Assembly: GCA_022510955.1 (NCBI GenBank) | Contig: JAFLSM010000012.1 | Location: forward strand, 1 to 56,004 | Source: Ruminococcus sp. | Lineage (GTDB): Bacteria; Bacillota; Clostridia; Oscillospirales; Acutalibacteraceae | Direction: 5' to 3' | Length of the DNA: 56,004 nt | Shown: positions 51,719 through 56,004 of the stretch, piece after piece | How the letters are laid out: the number at the start of each line of letters is the position of its first letter | Numbering within the stretch: position 1 is the stretch's first letter | Made by a program: the position numbers and the translations under genes | Notes under the pieces: model-generated | Databases searched by the model: none | Told to the model about the DNA's origin: nothing | The model's input: only the letters and a program-made list of their open reading frames with translations

Positions 51719-51762
51719 ACAAAAACAGCACCGCCTTTTGCGATAAGTAAAAGGCGGCACTG
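51719..51762 (-). terminator. Intrinsic terminator of the short-chain dehydrogenase gene
   Basis: On the minus strand GCCGCCTTTT pairs with AAAAGGCGGTGC and is followed by GTTTTTGTTG. Confidence 0.82.
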
Positions 51763-51803
51763 TTGCAATCTTTTTCAGTTACAGAAAATATTACACATGC
51801 AAT

Positions 51804-52553
51804 TTAGCTTCTTGCAGCTCCATCTACAGATAATACCACACCTGTGATATAGCTGGCGAGATCACTTCCCAAGAAGAGGAATGCATTCGCAATTTCCCCA
51901 GGCTCGCCTATTCTGCCAAGAGGAATAGTAGCAATCAAAGGCTTAATCATTGCTTCCGGTAATGCTGCTACCATATCTGTCTTGGTAATACCGGGAGCTA
52001 CCGCGTTGACACGAATATTGTCCTTTGCCAGCTCTCTTGCCAGCGACTTGGTCATACCATTTACAGCAAATTTAGAAGTCGGATAAGCTACTCCGGAAGG
52101 CTGTCCATAGATGCTTACCATAGAGCTGGTATTCAAAATAACACCACCGCCCTGCTCCTTCATCACTTTCGCGGCTGCATGAGAGCAGTTGAATACTGCA
52201 GTCACATTTAAGTCCATTGTCTTTGTAAAGTCTTTTGGTGTATAGCTATAAAATGGCTCTCTGGCAGAAACGCCTGCGTTGTTAACCAGAATATCAAAGC
52301 TGCCAAAAGTCTCTTTTACCTGAGCGATTGCTGCCTCAACCTCAGAAGGATTCAGAAGGTCAGGGTATAAGCCGATTACAGGATAATCAGAATTTTCTGC
52401 ACGAAGTTGCTCCAACGCTTTGTCAACTGTTTGCTGTCTGGACCCACATAATGCAACCTTAGCACCATTTTCTAAATAGGTCTTTACAATTGCTAAACCA
52501 ATTCCTCTTGTGCCGCCGGTTATCATAGCGACCTTGCCTTTTAACAGTTCCAT
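51804..52553 (-). CDS. Short-chain dehydrogenase/reductase (FabG-like)
   Basis: 249 residues from the ATG at 52553, with GGAGGA 7 bases upstream on the minus strand; an in-frame start at 52592 adds 13 residues and overlaps that RBS. NAD(P)-binding TGGTRGIG, the NNAG strand, catalytic Ser in SSMVS and YPTSK, then PGITKTDM. The C-terminus ITGVVLSVDGAARS fits the FabG-like group. The substrate is not determined; it stands alone with its own terminator, and GC content is higher than in its neighbours, hinting at transfer. Confidence 0.9.
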   Translation of the reverse strand: MELLKGKVAMITGGTRGIGLAIVKTYLENGAKVALCGSRQQTVDKALEQLRAENSDYPVIGLYPDLLNPSEVEAAIAQVKETFGSFDILVNNAGVSAREPFYSYTPKDFTKTMDLNVTAVFNCSHAAAKVMKEQGGGVILNTSSMVSIYGQPSGVAYPTSKFAVNGMTKSLARELAKDNIRVNAVAPGITKTDMVAALPEAMIKPLIATIPLGRIGEPGEIANAFLFLGSDLASYITGVVLSVDGAARS

Positions 52554-52733
52554 TTGGGTTTCCTCCATTTCTGTGCAAATGTCTGATTGCACATTTATTG
52601 TTCAGATAATCATAATATCAAAAGTGTACCTTATATACATCTGACTTTACTATGGTAACATGAATTTTTTGGATATGCAATTAGTGTAACACTTTTATCT
52701 GTTTTTATTTTTGAAATGTTAAATCAAGAGGTT

Positions 52734-53579
52734 CTATCCCATTCGCCTTATACTATCCAAAGCTTCTCCAATATCCCCATCTATACAGATTGCTTGCTGT
52801 TTAATCTCTTTCGGGCAAACTGCCTCTCCTTTGTTAATACAGACATATGTCGCGTTGGGATTCTGTGCCGTCATCTGCCAGAACGGATATTTAATAATCG
52901 ATGGTGTGTTATAGCCTACGCCTATTTCGAGAAAGACAATATTCAAATTCTGATGACTTCTCACAAAGTCATCATATCTTTCTGCGGCTTTATACCACCC
53001 CTTGTCCTGGACAAATTTATCGTCTGAACGAAGATTCATTGTCATATCCTCTCCGCATACGGGACATTTAGGAATCAACTCAGTAGGGATTTTCATATGC
53101 TCTTGTTGTTCTATCATTGAGATAACCATATCTTCATTCTTATAGGTTTTATCGTGACAGGGCTTTGAACACTGGAAAAGTCCGTAATCGCCCTGGGTAT
53201 AGAACAGACGCTTTTTGTCAAAGCCTGCTTTCTGAAAGCAATGGTCAACATTCGTAGTGATAACAAAATAATCCTTATCCTTTATAAGCTTAAAAAGCTT
53301 ATTGTAAGTGTCTTTTGGTGGATCCATATATCTGTTCACAAGTATATTTCTGCTCCAGAATGCCCACATTTCCTCAGGAGTTTTATAAGGATAAAAACTG
53401 CCTGAATACATATCTTGAAAACCATATTTTTCTCTAAAATCCGAAAAATTTTTCTCAAATCTTTCACCAGAATAGGTGAAGCCTGCTGAGGTAGAAAGAC
53501 CTGCACCTGCACCAATTAAAACAGCGTCGGCATTATCAATTTTTTCTTTGAGCAAAGCGATTTTTTCACTGTAACTCAT
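52734..53579 (-). CDS. Class M sirtuin-like protein (SirTM, probable ADP-ribosyltransferase)
   Basis: 281 residues from the ATG at 53579 with AAAGG 6 bases upstream (minus strand). Rossmann NAD motif GAGAGLSTSAGF, TTNVDH, zinc Cys in QCSKPC and CPVCGED, and VFLEIGVGYNTP. The usual catalytic His of sirtuins is replaced by Gln in TQGDYG, as described for SirTM enzymes that ADP-ribosylate proteins rather than deacylate. A zinc macrodomain that would remove such a mark lies at 54182. It is divergent from the HxlR gene with a shared operator. Confidence 0.85.
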   Translation of the reverse strand: MSYSEKIALLKEKIDNADAVLIGAGAGLSTSAGFTYSGERFEKNFSDFREKYGFQDMYSGSFYPYKTPEEMWAFWSRNILVNRYMDPPKDTYNKLFKLIKDKDYFVITTNVDHCFQKAGFDKKRLFYTQGDYGLFQCSKPCHDKTYKNEDMVISMIEQQEHMKIPTELIPKCPVCGEDMTMNLRSDDKFVQDKGWYKAAERYDDFVRSHQNLNIVFLEIGVGYNTPSIIKYPFWQMTAQNPNATYVCINKGEAVCPKEIKQQAICIDGDIGEALDSIRRMG

Positions 53580-53648
53580 AGTATCCTTTATAAAAAACAC
53601 AAGTATCACCTCTATGCTTATATTATACTTAGTTTTTGTCACTAAACA

Positions 53649-53670
53649 AGTACGCACCTTTTTGTAACTA
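53649..53670. promoter_or_regulatory. Putative HxlR operator, copy 1
   Basis: AGTACGCAC-n6-GTAACTA, an imperfect dyad, in the spacer between the divergent sirtuin and hxlR genes. The reverse complement recurs at 54101-54122 with one mismatch in 22 bases. Confidence 0.7.
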
Positions 53671-53758
53671 TTCAATATTGACATAAATATGTGCTGCTTG
53701 ATATTATATTCTAAAAATTATATTACATCATTTTTAGAATATAATGGAGGGCTTTATT

Positions 53759-54103
53759 ATGAAAAGAAAAGATGAATTACCTGAGTGTCCTGTTGCAACA
53801 ACGGTTGACCTTATCGGAAGCAAGTGGAAGTTATTGATATTGAGAAATCTTATGGCTCGTCCTTGGAGATTTAATGAGCTGAGAAAAAGTCTTGACGGAA
53901 TAAGTCAGAAGGTGCTGACAGATAGCCTGCGTTCTATGGAAGCAGACGGAATCGTTATCCGAACTGCTTATGCGGAAGTACCGCCGAGAGTTGAATACTC
54001 TCTCAGCGAGCTTGGCGAAAATCTTAGACCGATAGTTGATTCAATGGAAGCCTTTGGAAACAATTATAAAAAATTGTCAGCGAATAAGCGGGAATTTCAA
54101 TAG
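53759..54103 (+). CDS. HxlR-family transcriptional regulator
   Basis: 114 residues from the ATG at 53759, with GGAGG 10 bases upstream; an ATG at 53744 overlaps that RBS. The winged-helix pattern is complete: CPVATTVDLIGSKWKLLILRNL, RFNELRKSLDGISQKVLTDSLRSMEADGIVIR, then VEYSLSELG. Cys13 before the first helix is the redox or electrophile-sensing Cys in several HxlR proteins. Its own stop codon is part of the second operator, so it controls both its own divergent promoter and the macrodomain operon. Confidence 0.92.
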   Translation: MKRKDELPECPVATTVDLIGSKWKLLILRNLMARPWRFNELRKSLDGISQKVLTDSLRSMEADGIVIRTAYAEVPPRVEYSLSELGENLRPIVDSMEAFGNNYKKLSANKREFQ

Positions 54104-54122
54104 TTACAAAAAAGTGCGTACT
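54101..54122. promoter_or_regulatory. Putative HxlR operator, copy 2
   Basis: TAGTTAC-n7-TGCGTACT, the inverted match of 53649-53670, overlapping the hxlR stop codon and lying 60 bases before the macrodomain gene, near its promoter. Confidence 0.7.
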
Positions 54123-54181
54123 ATTCAAATGTTATTACCTATGTATAATTAATCATAGAAAAAGAAGAAAGGATAATTTCT

Positions 54182-54955
54182 ATGAATCAGCGTGATAGAA
54201 GAATTTATCTTATAAAGTCACTTTTAGAAGAAAATTTTAGATACAGAAATACGGAAATTCCTACGGATACCGCAGAGCAAAAACAGCTTTTGCGTTCATT
54301 GTTGAATATTCGTATGCCAAAAGCAGTGAATGATGAATTTCTAAAAATACAGAACGAGTATCTACAGGAAGAAACTGAGCGAAAAGGTATCACCGACTTT
54401 AACGACCTTACTCCTATGCAAGAGGGTATTTATTTGTGGCAGGGTGACATCACAACTCTTAAATGTGACGCCATTGTCAATGCTGCCAATTCACAGATGT
54501 TAGGGTGCTTTTCTCCGTGCCACGGTTGTATTGATAATGCAATCCATACATTCTCAGGCATACAGCTTCGTAACGCTTGTGCGGATATAATGAAGAGACA
54601 AGGCTATGAGGAACCAACAGGCAGGGCAAAAATAACTCCTGCCTTTAATCTTCCGAGTAAGTATGTTATCCATACTGTAGGTCCGATTGTCGGAAGAAGT
54701 CTTACTCACAACGACTGCGAACTGCTTGCGTCGTGTTACAGTTCCTGCCTAGAACTTGCTTACGAAAATGACATAGGGAGCATAGCGTTCTGCTGTATTT
54801 CCACAGGAGAGTTTCACTTTCCAAATGAAGCGGCCGCCGAGATAGCTGTAAATACAGTTAAGGACTTTATAGAAGAAACAGGCTGTGATATACAAGTTGT
54901 ATTCAATGTGTTAAAGAACAGAGATTTAGAAATTTACAGAGGACTTTTGCAATGA
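54182..54955 (+). CDS. Zinc-containing macrodomain protein (ADP-ribosyl hydrolase)
   Basis: 257 residues, AGAAAGGA before the ATG. The macrodomain starts near residue 85: WQGDITTL, CDAIVNAANSQMLGC, then FSPCHGCIDNAIH, where Cys, Cys and His are placed to bind zinc next to the active site. IHTVGPIVG and FCCISTGEFHFP complete the fold. The N-terminal 80 residues are helical. The zinc macrodomain class removes ADP-ribose added by SirTM enzymes, matching the neighbour. It overlaps the DUF1848 gene by 4 bases. Confidence 0.92.
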   Translation: MNQRDRRIYLIKSLLEENFRYRNTEIPTDTAEQKQLLRSLLNIRMPKAVNDEFLKIQNEYLQEETERKGITDFNDLTPMQEGIYLWQGDITTLKCDAIVNAANSQMLGCFSPCHGCIDNAIHTFSGIQLRNACADIMKRQGYEEPTGRAKITPAFNLPSKYVIHTVGPIVGRSLTHNDCELLASCYSSCLELAYENDIGSIAFCCISTGEFHFPNEAAAEIAVNTVKDFIEETGCDIQVVFNVLKNRDLEIYRGLLQ

Positions 54956-55884
54956 TTATCAACACAGGAATGAGAACAGACATACCCGCTTTCTACAGCA
55001 AATGGTTTATGAACAGAATCCGAGAAGGCTATGTGCTTGTGCGTAATCCGTATTATCACGAACAGGTAACGAAATATCTGCTTAATCCAGATGTTGTAGA
55101 TGCACTTGCTTTTTGTACTAAGAATCCGGCTCCGATGTTTCCATATATGAATGAAATCTCAAAATTCAGACAGTTTTGGTTTATCACTATCACACCTTAC
55201 GGAAAAGATATTGAGCCAAATGTGCCCGATAAAAATGCTGTTATTGAGAGTTTTAAGCAGCTCTCTGATATTGTCGGAGTAAACGCTGTAGGTTGGAGAT
55301 ACGATCCGATTTTTATTACAAAAAAATACAGCCTTGAATATCATATCAGGGCATTTGAAAAGATGGCTGAAAACCTGTGCGGCTATACTAAACAGGTTGT
55401 AATCAGTTTTATTGACATTTATAAAAAGACAAAGAGAAACTTTCCCGAAGCAAGAAGTGTAAGCTCGTCTGAGCGTATAGAGATTGGAAAAGCGTTTGCA
55501 CAAATTGGCAGAAAGTATGGGATGACAATTCGCTCCTGCTTTGAGGGAACAGACCTTGAGCCTTATGGTGTAGATGTTGCAGGATGCATGACACATGACA
55601 TTGTTGAGCATGCTGTCGGAGTTAAACTTGATGTTCCCAAAATGCCTAACGCCCGACAAGGTTGTAACTGTCTGCTCGGTAACGATATTGGTACATATAA
55701 CACCTGCGGACACCTATGCAGATACTGTTATGCAAATTATGATAATCAGACTGTCCTTGATAATATGAAGAGACACAATCCCAATTCTCCGTTTCTGATT
55801 GGCGGTCACCAAAAAGGGGATATTATAACAAGTGCAAAACAGTTTTCGTATTTATCTAACCAATTAACGCTCGATTTGTTTTAA
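54952..55884 (+). CDS. DUF1848-family protein with CxxC..CRYCYA motif
   Basis: 310 residues, ATGA overlap with the macrodomain gene. N-terminus RTDIPAFYSKWFMNRIREG is typical of DUF1848. The C-terminal Cys set TYNTCGHLCRYCYANYD resembles an iron-sulfur or radical-SAM-like Cys cluster, but no CxxxCxxC of standard spacing is seen earlier. The reaction is unknown. Family members are often next to sirtuin/macrodomain genes, so a link to ADP-ribose metabolism is likely but inferred. Confidence 0.82.
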   Translation: MIINTGMRTDIPAFYSKWFMNRIREGYVLVRNPYYHEQVTKYLLNPDVVDALAFCTKNPAPMFPYMNEISKFRQFWFITITPYGKDIEPNVPDKNAVIESFKQLSDIVGVNAVGWRYDPIFITKKYSLEYHIRAFEKMAENLCGYTKQVVISFIDIYKKTKRNFPEARSVSSSERIEIGKAFAQIGRKYGMTIRSCFEGTDLEPYGVDVAGCMTHDIVEHAVGVKLDVPKMPNARQGCNCLLGNDIGTYNTCGHLCRYCYANYDNQTVLDNMKRHNPNSPFLIGGHQKGDIITSAKQFSYLSNQLTLDLF

Positions 55885-55908
55885 AGATAAAATTGAACTG
55901 TAAAAATC

Positions 55909-55948
55909 AAGCCTAAACCTGAAATACACAAGTTTAGGCTTTTTTTAT
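55909..55948 (+). terminator. Intrinsic terminator after the DUF1848 gene
   Basis: AAGCCTAAAC pairs with GTTTAGGCTT, followed by a T-run. Confidence 0.92.
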
Positions 55949-55950
55949 TT

Positions 55951-55988
55951 AGGCTCTATAATAAAAGTTGGGGTAACAAATAGAGCCT
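55951..55988. repeat. Terminal inverted repeat AGGCTCTA/TAGAGCCT at the window end
   Basis: AGGCTCTA (55951-55958) and TAGAGCCT (55981-55988) form an 8-bp inverted repeat around ATAAAAGTTGGGGTAAC. It may be one end of an insertion sequence that continues beyond the window, or a stand-alone hairpin. Confidence 0.35.
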
Positions 55989-56004
55989 ACAAAAATAAAA
56001 ATAA

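Noticed and set aside
1..56004. CRISPR array
   Set aside because: No regularly spaced direct repeats of 25-40 bases and no cas genes seen.

Overview
The window is AT-rich DNA from a low-GC Gram-positive anaerobe, most likely a gut clostridium of the Ruminococcaceae/Oscillospiraceae type. The evidence is the ftsEX locus with LytM-domain partners, AGGAGG-type ribosome binding sites, sortase-built pili, SirTM/zinc-macrodomain genes and Tn916-like recombination genes. I cannot name the species from sequence alone.

Layout. (1) 1-11981, core chromosome: exonuclease III, a His-rich CobW GTPase, a PucR/CdaR-type regulator, ftsE-ftsX with two paralogous secreted coiled-coil/LytM proteins, an unknown conserved-looking gene, then greA-lysS. 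(2) About 11950-37675, an integrated element of about 25.7 kb, placed exactly at the 3' end of lysS. Its ends carry matching triplets of TTACGCCA repeats. Its right end holds Xis and a tyrosine integrase; a MazF-like toxin, a sigma-like factor, a zinc-ribbon protein and a regulator lie just inside. Its left part holds a three-gene defence-like operon (P-loop NTPase+Mrr nuclease, methyltransferase, TIR-like+nuclease), then relics of a conjugative element (parA, a broken parB, a CHAP hydrolase). (3) The middle of the element (21235-33499) is the most interesting cargo. It is an agr-type quorum-sensing circuit (kinase, LytTR regulator, AIP precursor, AgrB) facing a probable operon with a double-glycine peptide, a C39-peptidase ABC exporter, a propeller-like/solute-binding lipoprotein, two MalF/MalG-type permeases, a membrane-fusion protein and an FtsX-like membrane protein. 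(4) 37644-39160, two small units, each with one gene (acetyltransferase; flavodoxin-like reductase), bounded by further copies of the lysS 3' end. There are four copies of this site in all. (5) 39160-49560, a sortase pilus locus: large fibro-slime adhesin, backbone pilin, two class C sortases and a small lipoprotein. (6) 49694-51648, cysteine desulfurase plus a TtcA-like thiolase. (7) 51804-55884, a short-chain dehydrogenase and an HxlR-controlled ADP-ribosylation locus (SirTM sirtuin, zinc macrodomain, DUF1848 protein), with a shared operator at both promoters.

How it fits together. The element looks like a genomic island that has lost its conjugation genes but keeps integration/excision functions and cargo. 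The cargo combines phage defence with a density-controlled secreted peptide. Dispersed repeats also stand out: an about 120-156 bp terminal-inverted-repeat element (two copies), and a candidate structured RNA with two long copies and one shorter copy, showing compensatory changes in its stems.
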